Shown: positions 45,535 to 54,799 of the stretch, piece after piece
How positions within the stretch are numbered: the stretch's first letter is position 1
How the letters are laid out: each line of letters begins with the position of its first letter
Source of the DNA: Corynebacterium fournieri
GTDB lineage: Bacteria > Actinomycetota > Actinomycetes > Mycobacteriales > Mycobacteriaceae
Length of the DNA stretch: 64,000 nt
NCBI RefSeq assembly: GCF_030408775.1
Contig: NZ_CP047210.1
Span: forward strand, 1,674,001 to 1,738,000
Direction of reading: 5' to 3'
Made by a program: the position numbers and the translations under genes
The notes under the pieces: generated by a model
Database searches by the model: none
The model's input: the letters and a program-made list of their open reading frames with translations, nothing else
What the model was told of the DNA's origin: nothing

Positions 45535-46788
45535 CTAGAAATACCCCTCGAACGCGGAGGCCTTGTCGGCGGTGCGCTCGAGGCGCGACTCGGTCATGGA
45601 CGCGATCTGGTCCACGATCACCCGCTCGCGCTCCAGGTCCGTCTCCGCGGCGTTGAACCACGCCTGGAACATGGTGTCCAGGGTGCCCGGCGCGCCGGCG
45701 CGCAGGTACTCGTGCACGCGGTAGATGCGGTCGCGCTGGCGGTCCTGGCGCGCCTGGTGCGACGGCTGGTCCATGACGTAGAGCACGGCGACCGTCTTGA
45801 GCAGGCGCACCTCCGCTTCCACGTCCGGCGGCACGATCAGGCGGCCGTGTTGGCGGCCGAGCACGCCAGATTCGTTGCCGTCGAGGGTCGCGCGGGTCAC
45901 GGCGCCGACGTAGCGGCCCACCAGCTGCGAGGTCAGCGCCTTCAGCCCGGTCCACGCCTGCAGCGAATAGTCGAACTCGCTGGCGGCGGCGATGGCGGGC
46001 AGGGACCGCAGCCGGTCGGCCGCTTCCACCAAGGAATCCGCATCCCCGCCGAACGCCGCCGCGCCCTTGTCGGCGAGCGCCGCCAGCTCCACGAAGTCCC
46101 ACAGCACGCGAAGCGACACGCGCCCGGAGACAATGCCGTCTTCGACATCGTGGACGGAATAGGCGATGTCGTCGGAGAAATCCATCACCTGCGCCTCCAT
46201 CGGCGGCACGGAGTCGGTGTGGCCTTCGCGCACCCACTCGAGCACTTCTGCGTCCTCGTCGTAGGCGGAGTACTTGCGGTTGATGGACCCGTCCGCATTC
46301 GTGCGGGTGAGCGGGTATTTCACCGCCGCGTCGAGGGAGGCGCGGGTGAGGTTGAGGCCGAAGGAGGTGGCGTCGATAAGCACTTTCGGCTCCAAGCGCA
46401 CCAGAATCCGCAGCGTTTGCGCGTTGCCCTCGAAGCCGCAGGGCGCGACGTCGTTGAGCGCCACCTCGCCGTTGTGGCCGTAAGGCGGGTGCCCGATGTC
46501 GTGGGTCAGCCCCGCCATCTCGCACAGATCCGGGTTCAGGCCCAGCCCCTCGCCGATGCCGCGCGAAATCTGCGCCACCTCAAGCGAGTGCGTCAGTCGC
46601 GTGCGCGGGGTGTCGCCGTCGCGGGGTCCGACCACCTGGGTCTTGTCCGCCAGGCGGCGCAGCGCCGCAGAATGCAGCACGCGGGCGCGGTCGCGGGAGA
46701 ACGCCCCGCGCGACTCCGGCGCCAGCTGCGCGCCCTTCGGAGCCTCGTCGGCGCGGCGTTCGGTATCGGCGGCGTTGTAAACGTACAC
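45535..46788 (-). CDS. dgt: Deoxyguanosinetriphosphate triphosphohydrolase-like protein
   Basis: The 417-residue HD-domain enzyme should hydrolyse dNTPs to deoxynucleoside and triphosphate. It has the HD set: RLTHSLEVAQISRGI (first His), GLTHDIGHPPYGHNGE (H-D), and FSDDIAYSVHDVEDG (last Asp). Full length for the family. ATG 46788 starts MYVYNAADTE. It is convergent with arsA (3 bp) and divergent from the TPM gene; in relatives it usually lies beside dnaG, so the stretch 39.6-45.5 kb looks inserted. Confidence 0.9.
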   Translation of the reverse strand: MYVYNAADTERRADEAPKGAQLAPESRGAFSRDRARVLHSAALRRLADKTQVVGPRDGDTPRTRLTHSLEVAQISRGIGEGLGLNPDLCEMAGLTHDIGHPPYGHNGEVALNDVAPCGFEGNAQTLRILVRLEPKVLIDATSFGLNLTRASLDAAVKYPLTRTNADGSINRKYSAYDEDAEVLEWVREGHTDSVPPMEAQVMDFSDDIAYSVHDVEDGIVSGRVSLRVLWDFVELAALADKGAAAFGGDADSLVEAADRLRSLPAIAAASEFDYSLQAWTGLKALTSQLVGRYVGAVTRATLDGNESGVLGRQHGRLIVPPDVEAEVRLLKTVAVLYVMDQPSHQARQDRQRDRIYRVHEYLRAGAPGTLDTMFQAWFNAAETDLERERVIVDQIASMTESRLERTADKASAFEGYF

Positions 46789-46808
46789 GTCGCGCTACCC
46801 TAGTCGGC

Positions 46809-48824
46809 ATGACTAGCCGTTACTTGCGCATCCTCGCCGTGTCCGGCGGCCTTTTTGTCGCTACCGCACCCGCACTCAGCTTTGCGACGGAAGCTCCGCC
46901 CGCCCAACTCCAGGCACAAGCCACCGCCACCAAGGCATCGCTCGAGCCTGGGCGGCTGACGCAACCGGTCACCGACGACGCCGCGGTGCTCTCCGCCGAC
47001 GAACTCTCCGAGATCGAAGCCGCGATCCAGCAGGTCAGCCGGACAAAGGGCAAGTCCGTGCGCGTGGTGTTTTTGCGCACCTTCGGCCAGTACACCCCGT
47101 CCGAGTGGGTGGACAAGGCCGTGGCAGCCAACGGCTCCAACACCGCCGTGCTGGCCATCTCGCCCGACGAGCGCTTGTACAACGTCGGCGGCGGCGAAGA
47201 GTGGACCCAAAGCGAGATCGACCGCATGAACGAAGCCGCCCACGCGCAGCTGGCTGAGATGAACTGGTTTTCCGCGGCGCTCAACGCGGTCAATGCGGTG
47301 GGATCTTCCGGAGGTGCGTCGTCAGGCGACGGCTCGGGCGCAGGCTGGGTCGCCGGCGGGCTGGGCGTTGCGGCGCTGGCTGGCGGCGGCATCTACGCGG
47401 CCACCCGCAAGGGCAACAAGAAGCAGCAGGCCAAGCAGATCGAGTCCGCGAAGGCGCTCGACCCGGCGGACACCGACTCGCTGGGGCGGCTGCCCACGCC
47501 GACGCTGGAGCAGGTCGCGCGCGACGCGCTGGTTTCCGCCGACGACTCCATCACTCAGGGCAAGCAGGAACTTCAGCTGGCGCAGTCCGAGTTCGGCGCC
47601 GAGCGCGTGCGCCCGTTTACCTCCGCGATGAACGAGGCCACCTCCACCCTGCAGCGCGCCTTTTCCACCCACCAGAAGCTTTACGACGCGATCCCGGAGA
47701 CCGAACCCGAAAAACGCGCCATGTTGGTGGACATCATCTCCTCTTCTGGCCGCGCGGAGCAGGCGCTGCGCGACAAGACCAACGAGTTCAACGAGATGCG
47801 CGGCGTGCTCATGCGCGCGCCCGAAGAAGTGGACAAGGTGCTGGAGCGCACCGTGGACATCCGGGCGCGCCTCGAGCCCGCCCGCGCGACGCTTTCGCAG
47901 CTTAAGGGCGACTACCCGGCGCAGATCCTTGAATCCATCGTAGACAACGTCGACCTGGCAGAGGCCTCTCTGAACGAGGCGGAAAAGGCCCTCGGCGAGG
48001 CCCGCACGATCGCGCAGCAGCCAGCCGGGCGCCAGGGAGCGCTGCTGGACACGCTGGCCGCCGCCACGCGTGCCGTCAACGTCTCCGACAACAACCTCGC
48101 CGCCATCGAGCACGCCGAGGACAACATCCGCGCCGCCAAGACGAACCTGCCCGCCCTCATCGACGAAATCCGCGGCGAGCTGCGCGAGATCGAGCAGGTC
48201 AAGGGCGCGCGTTCGCAGGGCGCGCCTATCGACGTCGCTTCGCTCGACGCCACCTCCGCCAAAGCCCAGCGCATGCTGGACAACATCGGCGACCGGGACA
48301 CCAGCGACCCGCTGGCGCTCTACCAGGAGCTCACCGGCATGGACGCCGAAATCGACGCCGCGCTCGACCGCGCCAAGGGCATCGCCGGCGATCAGACCCG
48401 CGCCCTGCAGCTGTTCGACCAGCAGATGCAGGTGGCCGGCGCCCAGATCCAGCGCGCCGAGGACTTGATCCTCTCGCGCGGGCGCATCATCGGCTCCCAC
48501 GCCCGCACCCTGCTGGCGGAGGCGAAGCGCCAGTACGCCGAAGCCCACCAGCTGCGCACCCGCGACACCCGCACGGCCATCGACGCCGCCCGCGCCGCCA
48601 CCGACACCGCGCGCCGCGCCGAGGCAGCCGCGAACGACGACCTGCGCCGCTACCAGGCCCAGCGCAACCGCCAAACCGCGGACTCGCTGGCCAACGCCGT
48701 GCTGTGGGGCTCCGTGCTCTCCGGCGGCTTCGGCGGAGGCGGAGGATTTGGCGGCGGCGGTTTCGGCGGGGGCGGCGGAGGATTTTCCGGCGGGCGCCCC
48801 TCAAACCGCGGCGGGACCTTCTAG
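46809..48824 (+). CDS. TPM-domain membrane protein with coiled coil and Gly-rich C-terminus
   Basis: The 671-residue protein has a signal peptide (about 1-27), a TPM (TLP18.3/Psb32-like) domain (about 45-165: VTDDAAVLSADELSEIEAAI, VFLRTFGQYTPSEWVD, VLAISPDERLYNVGG), one membrane segment near residue 185 (AGWVAGGLGVAALAGGGIYA), then a long helical/coiled-coil region (about 240-620) and a Gly-rich tail with a GGFGGGGG pattern. This plan suits a cell-envelope protein whose function in corynebacteria is unknown. It starts 20 bp from the divergent dgt start. Confidence 0.85.
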   Translation: MTSRYLRILAVSGGLFVATAPALSFATEAPPAQLQAQATATKASLEPGRLTQPVTDDAAVLSADELSEIEAAIQQVSRTKGKSVRVVFLRTFGQYTPSEWVDKAVAANGSNTAVLAISPDERLYNVGGGEEWTQSEIDRMNEAAHAQLAEMNWFSAALNAVNAVGSSGGASSGDGSGAGWVAGGLGVAALAGGGIYAATRKGNKKQQAKQIESAKALDPADTDSLGRLPTPTLEQVARDALVSADDSITQGKQELQLAQSEFGAERVRPFTSAMNEATSTLQRAFSTHQKLYDAIPETEPEKRAMLVDIISSSGRAEQALRDKTNEFNEMRGVLMRAPEEVDKVLERTVDIRARLEPARATLSQLKGDYPAQILESIVDNVDLAEASLNEAEKALGEARTIAQQPAGRQGALLDTLAAATRAVNVSDNNLAAIEHAEDNIRAAKTNLPALIDEIRGELREIEQVKGARSQGAPIDVASLDATSAKAQRMLDNIGDRDTSDPLALYQELTGMDAEIDAALDRAKGIAGDQTRALQLFDQQMQVAGAQIQRAEDLILSRGRIIGSHARTLLAEAKRQYAEAHQLRTRDTRTAIDAARAATDTARRAEAAANDDLRRYQAQRNRQTADSLANAVLWGSVLSGGFGGGGGFGGGGFGGGGGGFSGGRPSNRGGTF

Positions 48825-48828
48825 CGCG

Positions 48829-49260
48829 CTAGTAGCGGGTGCGGCGGGCTGGGGCATCGACAAACGTCAGCGCCCAAGACAAAAACACGATGTCCACCAG
48901 TTCGGCGCGGGCGGTAACGTCCACGTCCAACTCGCCCGACGCGGACCCGCGGGTCACTGCGACGATCTCGCCGGCCGCGTCGCGGATCTCGCGCTTGGGG
49001 GCCACCGCGCCGGAAAGCAGATCAAAGCCGGAGCGGTTGAGGCTGTAGCGCCGGCCTGCGCAATCCGCGACGTAGCGCGACACCGTGAACCCGGCCTTGC
49101 GCAGCAGGTACTCCTGCCCCGTTGCCGCATCGACGGCGCGGAAGTCCACCGGGTTGTCTGAGGTGACCCCCAGGACGGTCTCGCCCACTGTCACCGTGTC
49201 GGCGGTGGTGTGGGCGACGGACCTGTGGCCGTCGTAAAGCGTCGCGCCCCGCCAGATCAC
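48829..49260 (-). CDS. Unknown small protein (143 aa)
   Basis: No family recognised. It begins with GTG 49260, overlapping the previous stop by 4 bases, and reads VIWRGATLYDGHRS, DNPVDFRAVDAATGQEY, KREIRDAAGEIVAVTRGSAS, with a hydrophobic end (LVDIVFLSWALTFV). The beta-rich pattern resembles the preceding gene product, suggesting a pair of related proteins of the membrane-associated type. Confidence 0.65.
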   Translation of the reverse strand: MIWRGATLYDGHRSVAHTTADTVTVGETVLGVTSDNPVDFRAVDAATGQEYLLRKAGFTVSRYVADCAGRRYSLNRSGFDLLSGAVAPKREIRDAAGEIVAVTRGSASGELDVDVTARAELVDIVFLSWALTFVDAPARRTRY

Positions 49261-49763
49261 AGCAGTGCCACCAGAACCGAAAACAGCGACAGGAACACCA
49301 GCGTGGCTATCAGCACGGTGGACATGGCCATCTTGCGCGCCTCCAGCACACAGCGCGACAACCACGCCAACCCTGCCACATGCGTCGGCGGCAAATCGGT
49401 CTCGCCCTCGAACTCCAGAATCGCGCGGCGCACGCCGTTGTGGTCCTGAGTGAACTGGGCGACCTTCTCCCCGTCCGGGCCCTCAACCACCCAGTTCTTG
49501 GAGGTCTCCGGGATCAAGGCGTACGGGGTGTCCTCCACCACCGCGTCGATGCGCTTGGAGCGCTTCAAACTGTCGCCGGTGCGCACCACCTCGCGGCCTC
49601 CGCACGTGGCCACCGCGCCCGACTCCGGGTGGGAGGTCAGCTCCCAGTGCTCGCCGCACACAATCGCGCGGTCGTGCTCGAACACGCCGAGCACGTCCGG
49701 GCCGTCCTCGGCGAGCAGCTTCGGTGCGTCCCGGTTCGTCCGGTCCCAGCTGACGTAGTGCAT
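49257..49763 (-). CDS. Unknown membrane-anchored protein (168 aa)
   Basis: No family recognised. The cytosolic part is beta-rich (YALIPETSKNWVVEGPDGEKV, FTQDHNGVRRAILEFEGETD) with a C-terminal membrane segment (about 145-168, MAMSTVLIATLVFLSLFSVL). ATG 49763 overlaps the glyS stop by one base, so it is co-translated with glyS. The next small gene overlaps it too, suggesting they act together. Confidence 0.68.
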   Translation of the reverse strand: MHYVSWDRTNRDAPKLLAEDGPDVLGVFEHDRAIVCGEHWELTSHPESGAVATCGGREVVRTGDSLKRSKRIDAVVEDTPYALIPETSKNWVVEGPDGEKVAQFTQDHNGVRRAILEFEGETDLPPTHVAGLAWLSRCVLEARKMAMSTVLIATLVFLSLFSVLVALL

Positions 49764-51145
49764 TAGCAGCCGATCAGGCGGGCGGCCAGGTACGCCTCGA
49801 GCTCGTCGAGCGGGATGCGCTCCTGCTCCATCGTGTCGCGCTCGCGCACGGTCACGGCCTGGTCCTCCAGGGAGTCGAAGTCGTAGGTGACGCAGAACGG
49901 CGTGCCGGTCTCGTCCTGGCGGCGGTAGCGGCGGCCGATGGCGCCGGAGGTGTCGTAGTCCACGTTCCAGTGCTGGCGCAGCTTCGCGGCCAGCTCCTCG
50001 GCCGGTCCGGCCAGCTCCGGCTTCTTCGACAGCGGCAGCACAGCCACCTTCACCGGCGCGAGGCGACGGTCCAGGCGCAGCACCACGCGGGTGTCGGTCC
50101 CGCCCTTGGCGTTGGGGGCTTCCTCTTCGTCGTAGGCGTCGATGAGGAAGGCCATCATCGCGCGGCCGAGACCTGCGGCCGGCTCGATGCAGTACGGGAT
50201 CCAGCGCTCGTTGTTTTCCTGGTCGAAGTAGCTCAGGTCCTCGCCGGAGGCCTCGGCGTGGGTGCGCAGGTCGTAGTCGGTGCGGTTGGCCACGCCCTCG
50301 AGCTCGCCCCACTTGGAGCCGGTGAAGCCGAAGGCGTACTCGATGTCGACGGTGCGCTTGGAGTAATGCGACAGCTTCTCCTGCGGGTGCTCGTACAGGC
50401 GCAGGTTGTCCGGGTTGATGCCCAGGTCGACGTACCAGTTGTAGCGGTTGTCAATCCAGTACTCGTGCCACTTTTCGTCCTCGCCGGGCTTGACAAAGAA
50501 CTCCATCTCCATCTGCTCGAACTCGCGGGTGCGGAAGATGAAGTTGCCCGGGGTGATCTCGTTGCGGAAGCTCTTGCCGGTGTTCGCGATGCCGAACGGC
50601 GGCTTCATGCGCGCCGACGTCATCACATTCTTGAAGTTGACGAAGATGCCCTGCGCGGTCTCCGGACGCAGGTAGTGCAGGCCTTCCTTGTCGTCGACGG
50701 GGCCGAGGTAGGTCTTCATCAACCCCGAAAAGGCCTTCGGCTCGGTCCAGTTGCCGGGCTGGCCGGTCTCCGGGTCGTTGATGTCGGCCAGGCCATTTGC
50801 CGGCGGGTGGCCGTGCTTTTCCTCGTAGGCCTCCAGCAGGTGGTCGGCGCGGTAGCGCTTGTGGGTGTAGAGGGACTCGACCAGCGGGTCGGTGAACACC
50901 TCGACGTGGCCGGATGCCTCCCACACCTTGGTGGGCAGGATCACGGAGGTGTCCACGCCGACGGTGTCGCGGCGGGACTGGACCATGTGCTTCCACCACT
51001 GGCGCTTGAGATTTTCTTTCAGCTCGACGCCGAGCGGGCCGTAATCCCATGCGGAGCGGGTGCCGCCGTAAATCTCGCCCGCGGGGTACACCAGCCCGCG
51101 GCGTTTGCAGAGGTTAACGACGGTCTCAATCTTTGATGCGGGCAT
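49763..51145 (-). CDS. glyS: Glycyl-tRNA synthetase (dimeric type)
   Basis: This charges tRNA-Gly. The 460-residue class II synthetase has [85 protein letters not shown], and motif 3 near [15 protein letters not shown], followed by an anticodon-binding domain ([20 protein letters not shown]). ATG 51145 (MPASKIE) or ATG 51151 are both near the family start. It is divergent from the ArsR-type gene (174 bp). Confidence 0.96.
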   Translation of the reverse strand: MPASKIETVVNLCKRRGLVYPAGEIYGGTRSAWDYGPLGVELKENLKRQWWKHMVQSRRDTVGVDTSVILPTKVWEASGHVEVFTDPLVESLYTHKRYRADHLLEAYEEKHGHPPANGLADINDPETGQPGNWTEPKAFSGLMKTYLGPVDDKEGLHYLRPETAQGIFVNFKNVMTSARMKPPFGIANTGKSFRNEITPGNFIFRTREFEQMEMEFFVKPGEDEKWHEYWIDNRYNWYVDLGINPDNLRLYEHPQEKLSHYSKRTVDIEYAFGFTGSKWGELEGVANRTDYDLRTHAEASGEDLSYFDQENNERWIPYCIEPAAGLGRAMMAFLIDAYDEEEAPNAKGGTDTRVVLRLDRRLAPVKVAVLPLSKKPELAGPAEELAAKLRQHWNVDYDTSGAIGRRYRRQDETGTPFCVTYDFDSLEDQAVTVRERDTMEQERIPLDELEAYLAARLIGC

Positions 51146-51319
51146 CAACATCTCCTGGTGGGAAAGCGCGTGCAATTTACCGTCAACAGCATAGCCCGCC
51201 TGCCGACGCCTCCGGCCACTCGCCCAGTTTGGACATAAGTCCCAGTGCGGTTGGGTGTCTTGTACTCTAAATGGTGATCAACACTTTTTGCCCACTGGCG
51301 CTGACGAAAGGGGACGCCG

Positions 51320-51808
51320 ATGAGCGACCGTTCCCGTCTGGCCAACCTGGCGGAGTTGACCGACCACGACCTGGACCGTGCCGCTGCCCTTGTCAAGGTG
51401 CTCGACTCGAAGACGCGGCTGGAGATCTTGCTGCTGCTCGCCGACAAAGAGATGGTGGTCCACCAGCTCGTCGACGAGTTACAAAAATCCCAGCCGCTGA
51501 TCTCCCAGCACCTGCGCGTGCTGCGCGCGTCTGGGTTGGTGTCGTCGTCGCGCAACGGCCGCGAGGTGCTCTACGCGCTGGACCAGCCGAACGTCATCGG
51601 CATCATCCACGACCTGGCCAACCTGGAAGCGCTCGACGCGGCGAAAGACGAGCTGGCCAGCCTGCGCAAACGCAAGCGCCACACCGGCACGAGTGCCGCA
51701 GGCCTGGAAAGCGTGACCGGCGCCGCCATCATCGATCCGCCCGCCACGGTGCGTCCCCCGCTCGATCCCGGTTTGGCGCCGCAGACGCCGAAGCCGGTGC
51801 ATGACTAG
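51320..51808 (+). CDS. ArsR/SmtB-family metal-responsive repressor
   Basis: The 162-residue protein has the ArsR winged helix: LDSKTRLEILLLLADKEM, HQLVDELQKSQPLISQHLRVLRASGLVSSSRNGREVLYAL. It sits directly upstream of zur, as the zinc-responsive ArsR gene (znr) does in Corynebacterium. No Cys is present, so metal would be bound by His/Asp if at all. It starts 15 bp before zur, making an operon. The Pro-rich tail after residue 130 is extra. Confidence 0.87.
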   Translation: MSDRSRLANLAELTDHDLDRAAALVKVLDSKTRLEILLLLADKEMVVHQLVDELQKSQPLISQHLRVLRASGLVSSSRNGREVLYALDQPNVIGIIHDLANLEALDAAKDELASLRKRKRHTGTSAAGLESVTGAAIIDPPATVRPPLDPGLAPQTPKPVHD

Positions 51809-51823
51809 CTACACTGGACCGGT

Positions 51824-52267
51824 ATGACGCAACCGAACCGCCGTACTTCCCACTCGCGGCCCGTCCCCAAGCTGGGCCCGCGCATGACGCGCCAGCGCGC
51901 TGCCGTCGTAGAGACGCTGCGCGGGATGGACAAGTTCGTGTCCGCGAAAACGATCCACGAGCAATTGCTTGACGACGGCGATTCCGTCGGCCTCACCACC
52001 GTCTACCGCACCCTCCAATCCCTCGCCGAGGTCGAAGCGGTCGACGTGCTGCACTCCCCCGACGGCGAAACGCTCTACCGCGACTGCTTCAGCGGCCACC
52101 ACCATCACCACCTCGTGTGCACCGAGTGCGGCCGCAGCGAAGAGATCGAGGGCGGCCCGGTGGAGAAATGGGCCGAGCTCATCGCCGCGCGCTACGGCTA
52201 CGAACTGTCCGGCCACGACGCCGAAGTCTACGGAGTGTGCCGCCCCTGCCAGGCCGCGCGGGTCTAG
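51824..52267 (+). CDS. zur: Zinc uptake regulator Zur (Fur family)
   Basis: The 147-residue protein has the Fur-family DNA-binding half ([49 protein letters not shown]) and metal sites: [19 protein letters not shown] and CRPCQAARV, giving a Cys4 structural site plus the His-rich regulatory site. It should repress zinc uptake genes when zinc is enough. It lies in the ArsR-type/zur unit, convergent with uppS. Confidence 0.93.
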   Translation: MTQPNRRTSHSRPVPKLGPRMTRQRAAVVETLRGMDKFVSAKTIHEQLLDDGDSVGLTTVYRTLQSLAEVEAVDVLHSPDGETLYRDCFSGHHHHHLVCTECGRSEEIEGGPVEKWAELIAARYGYELSGHDAEVYGVCRPCQAARV

Positions 52268-52989
52268 TTGGCGAACTTATCCACCGCGCCGCCGAACCGG
52301 CGGTCGCGCTTGGCGTACTCGAGCACCGCGTCCCACAGGTCCTGCTTAGTAAAGTCCGGAAACAGCACGTCTTGGTAGACCATCTCCGCGTACGCGGACT
52401 GCCACAGCAGGAAGTTCGAGGTGCGCTGCTCCCCGGACGGGCGCAAGAACAGGTCCACATCCGGCATGTCCGCGCGGTACAGGTAGCGGGCAATGGTCTT
52501 TTCGTCGACGGCGGTCACGCCATCGTCGATAAGCTTTTGCACCGCATCCGCAAGCTCGGCGCGCCCGCCGTAGTTCACGCACATCGCCAAGGTCAGGCCC
52601 GTGTTGTTTTTGGTCAGCTCCTCGGCGACCTCGAGCTCCTCAATCACGCTGCCCCACAGCTTCGGGCGGCGCCCGCACCACACCACGCGCACGTTTTTCT
52701 CGTGCAGCTCGTCGCGCTGGCGGCGCAGCACCTCGCGGGTGAAGTTCATCAAAAAGTGCACCTCGGAGGGGCTGCGCTTCCAGTTCTCCGTGGAAAACGC
52801 GTACGCGGAGAGCCACTGCACACCGCCGAGCTCAATGCACGCGTCGACGGCATCCATCAGCTTCTGCTCGCCCACCTTGTGGCCCTCGGTGCGCTTCAAG
52901 CCGCGCTTTTGCGCCCAACGGCCGTTGCCGTCCATCACCAGCGCGATGTGCTTCGGAATAAACTTCTTGTCAATCTGTGGGGCGCCCAT
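52264..52989 (-). CDS. uppS: Isoprenyl (decaprenyl) diphosphate synthase
   Basis: The 241-residue cis-prenyltransferase makes the polyprenyl phosphate lipid carrier used by wall and polysaccharide assembly. It has [17 protein letters not shown] with the catalytic Asp, [33 protein letters not shown] and [23 protein letters not shown] 52989 is used, but no ribosome site is near; a TTG at 52998 has GGAGCAGG well spaced and may be the true start. It is 9 bases after recO. Confidence 0.92.
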   Translation of the reverse strand: MGAPQIDKKFIPKHIALVMDGNGRWAQKRGLKRTEGHKVGEQKLMDAVDACIELGGVQWLSAYAFSTENWKRSPSEVHFLMNFTREVLRRQRDELHEKNVRVVWCGRRPKLWGSVIEELEVAEELTKNNTGLTLAMCVNYGGRAELADAVQKLIDDGVTAVDEKTIARYLYRADMPDVDLFLRPSGEQRTSNFLLWQSAYAEMVYQDVLFPDFTKQDLWDAVLEYAKRDRRFGGAVDKFAN

Positions 52990-52998
52990 GGGCGTCAA

Positions 52999-53724
52999 TT
53001 ATGCCTGCTCCATGATCTTGAAGCTTTTCAGCCCGGCCTCAAGGTTGTACTGCAGGTGGGCCACGGTCGCGCGGTGGATCTGACCCACCCGCGCCTCGGA
53101 TGCCGCGTGGCCGCGCTGCATCAACCACATGTCGTGCAGCGTCTCGCGGTCCACATCCATCGAACCCGGCGGGCGGCAGTTGTTGCACACCGCCCCGCCC
53201 ACCGCGGCGTTGAACGCCTTGTGCGGGCCCGGCGTGCCGCAGTTCGCGCAATCGAACAGCGACAAACCCCAACCGGCGTGCTCGGTGGCCTGCAGGATAA
53301 ACGCGTCGAGCACCATCGTCGGGTGCTGCCGTGACTGCAGGTGCGAAAGCGCCTCCTGCACCAGCGCGAACAGCTCCGGGTCCGCCTGGTCGTAGCTGAG
53401 CCGCTCCGCCGTTTCCATCACGGCGCACGCGGCGGCGTAGCGGTCGAAATCATCGATGATGCGGGCGCCGTAATAGGACACGGTGTCGGCGGAAGCGATC
53501 GTCGCCAAGCTTCTGCCCGGATAGACCAGCGCATCCACCTCGACGAAGGGCTGGAGGCGCGAGCCGAACCTGCTTTTCGCCTTGCGCACCCCCTTCGCCA
53601 CGCCGCGCACCAGGCCGTGGTTCTGGGTCAGCAGCACCACCACCCGGTCCGCCTCGCCGAAATCGTAGGTGCGCACCACAAACGCGCGGTCGCGCCAGTT
53701 CGGGCGCGCTGCCCTAGAAGCCAA
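52999..53724 (-). CDS. recO: DNA repair protein RecO
   Basis: The 241-residue protein works with RecR and RecF in recombinational repair. It has the OB-fold N-terminus (WRDRAFVVRTYDFGEADRVV, VRGVAKGVRKAKSRFGSRLQPF) and a C-terminal zinc site CANCGTPGPHKAF with CNNCRPPG. The only in-frame start is TTG 53724, overlapping era by 11 bases; no ATG is near, so TTG use is likely. Confidence 0.92.
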   Translation of the reverse strand: MASRAARPNWRDRAFVVRTYDFGEADRVVVLLTQNHGLVRGVAKGVRKAKSRFGSRLQPFVEVDALVYPGRSLATIASADTVSYYGARIIDDFDRYAAACAVMETAERLSYDQADPELFALVQEALSHLQSRQHPTMVLDAFILQATEHAGWGLSLFDCANCGTPGPHKAFNAAVGGAVCNNCRPPGSMDVDRETLHDMWLMQRGHAASEARVGQIHRATVAHLQYNLEAGLKSFKIMEQA

Positions 53725-54682
53725 GCCGGCCCAGCGCCTTCGGGTCCTGCTGCCAGTTCTTCAGCACCTTCACGCGCACGTCCAGGTAGACGTTCTGCCC
53801 GGTCAGCTCAATGATCTGCTTGCGCGCGCGGTGCACGATGCCGCTTAAACGCCGCCCGTCCGGGCCCTCGATAATGCGCTTTTGGCCCGGGCGCTCGAGG
53901 TAGAGCACCGCGTAGATCATCGTGCGGCGCGGGTTGTCCGGGTCCGGGTGCATCTCGTCGATCTGGACGGCGACGGAGTGCGGCAGCTCGTCGCGAAGCC
54001 CCTGCAGCGCCTCCTCGCGGATCAGCTCCGCGATGCGCGTTTCCATCTCCTCGTCGGTGGTGTGGCCCTCCGGGTAGAAGCGCGGGCCCTCCGGCAGCTT
54101 GTCCACCATCACGTCGAGCAGCGTGTCCATTTGCACGCCTTCGGTGGCGGAGACCGGCACGAGCTCGCAGTCTTCGCCGAGCAGCTCGTGCAGCTCCAGC
54201 AGGCGCTCGCCGACGGCGTCCTTGCCGGTCTTGTCCAGCTTGGTCACGATGCCGACGATCGGCGTGTTCGGCTTCGTCGCCCTGATCTGCTCCAGGATGT
54301 AGCGGTCGCCGGGGCCGATCTTCTCGTCCGCCGGCACCGTAAACCCGATCACGTCCACGTCCGCGAAGGTGTCTTTGACCACGTCGTTGAGGCGCTCGCC
54401 CAGCAGCGTGCGCGGGCGGTGGATGCCGGGGGTGTCCACCACGATCACCTGCGCGTCCGGGCGGTTGATCACACCGCGGATCGGATGTCGGGTGGTCTCC
54501 GGCTGGTCCGCCATGATCGCGATCTTCTCCCCTACCAGCGCGTTGGTCAGCGTGGACTTGCCGGTGTTCGGCCGGCCCACGAAGCTGACAAAGCCGGACT
54601 TGAACCCCTCGGGGGTGTCGGTGAAGCCGCCAGCGGCGGCGTCTGCGGGCAGGTCGTCCGGAAAATCGGGGAAGTCGTTCAT
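53714..54682 (-). CDS. era: GTPase Era
   Basis: Era binds 16S rRNA during 30S assembly. The 322-residue protein has the G1 loop GRPNTGKST, switch DTPGIHRPRTLLGERLN, TKLDKTG (G4) and a C-terminal KH domain ending GQNVYLDVRVKVLKNWQQDP. The first 25 residues are acidic. ATG 54682 (MNDFPDF) is used; the longer frame would need 21 more residues without support. Confidence 0.95.
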   Translation of the reverse strand: MNDFPDFPDDLPADAAAGGFTDTPEGFKSGFVSFVGRPNTGKSTLTNALVGEKIAIMADQPETTRHPIRGVINRPDAQVIVVDTPGIHRPRTLLGERLNDVVKDTFADVDVIGFTVPADEKIGPGDRYILEQIRATKPNTPIVGIVTKLDKTGKDAVGERLLELHELLGEDCELVPVSATEGVQMDTLLDVMVDKLPEGPRFYPEGHTTDEEMETRIAELIREEALQGLRDELPHSVAVQIDEMHPDPDNPRRTMIYAVLYLERPGQKRIIEGPDGRRLSGIVHRARKQIIELTGQNVYLDVRVKVLKNWQQDPKALGRLGF

Positions 54683-54698
54683 GGCCAGCGATTCTACC

Positions 54699-54747
54699 TG
54701 TGGATAACCGGGGTTGTTTGTTGACGCTGCAACGGAGTTATCCACAG
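54699..54747. promoter_or_regulatory. Two consensus DnaA boxes in inverted order
   Basis: TGTGGATAA (54699-54707) and TTATCCACA (54738-54746) both match the DnaA box consensus exactly; with flanks they form an 11-bp perfect inverted repeat (CTGTGGATAAC, GTTATCCACAG). They lie in the 117-bp gap between the divergent starts of era and the HNH gene. The spacing between them is 30 bp. They could regulate these genes or titrate DnaA. Confidence 0.7.
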
Positions 54748-54799
54748 AATCTTCGCGGGGTGCTTGGCGACGTCTACAGCACCCCCTACCTTCCGGGAC

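Noticed and set aside
47322-48674. A 450-codon - strand frame inside the TPM gene
   Set aside because: It is a shadow of a clear signal-peptide protein on the + strand.
54683-54799. A replication origin at the DnaA boxes
   Set aside because: Only two boxes, no AT-rich unwinding stretch, and no dnaA/dnaN nearby; so not oriC.
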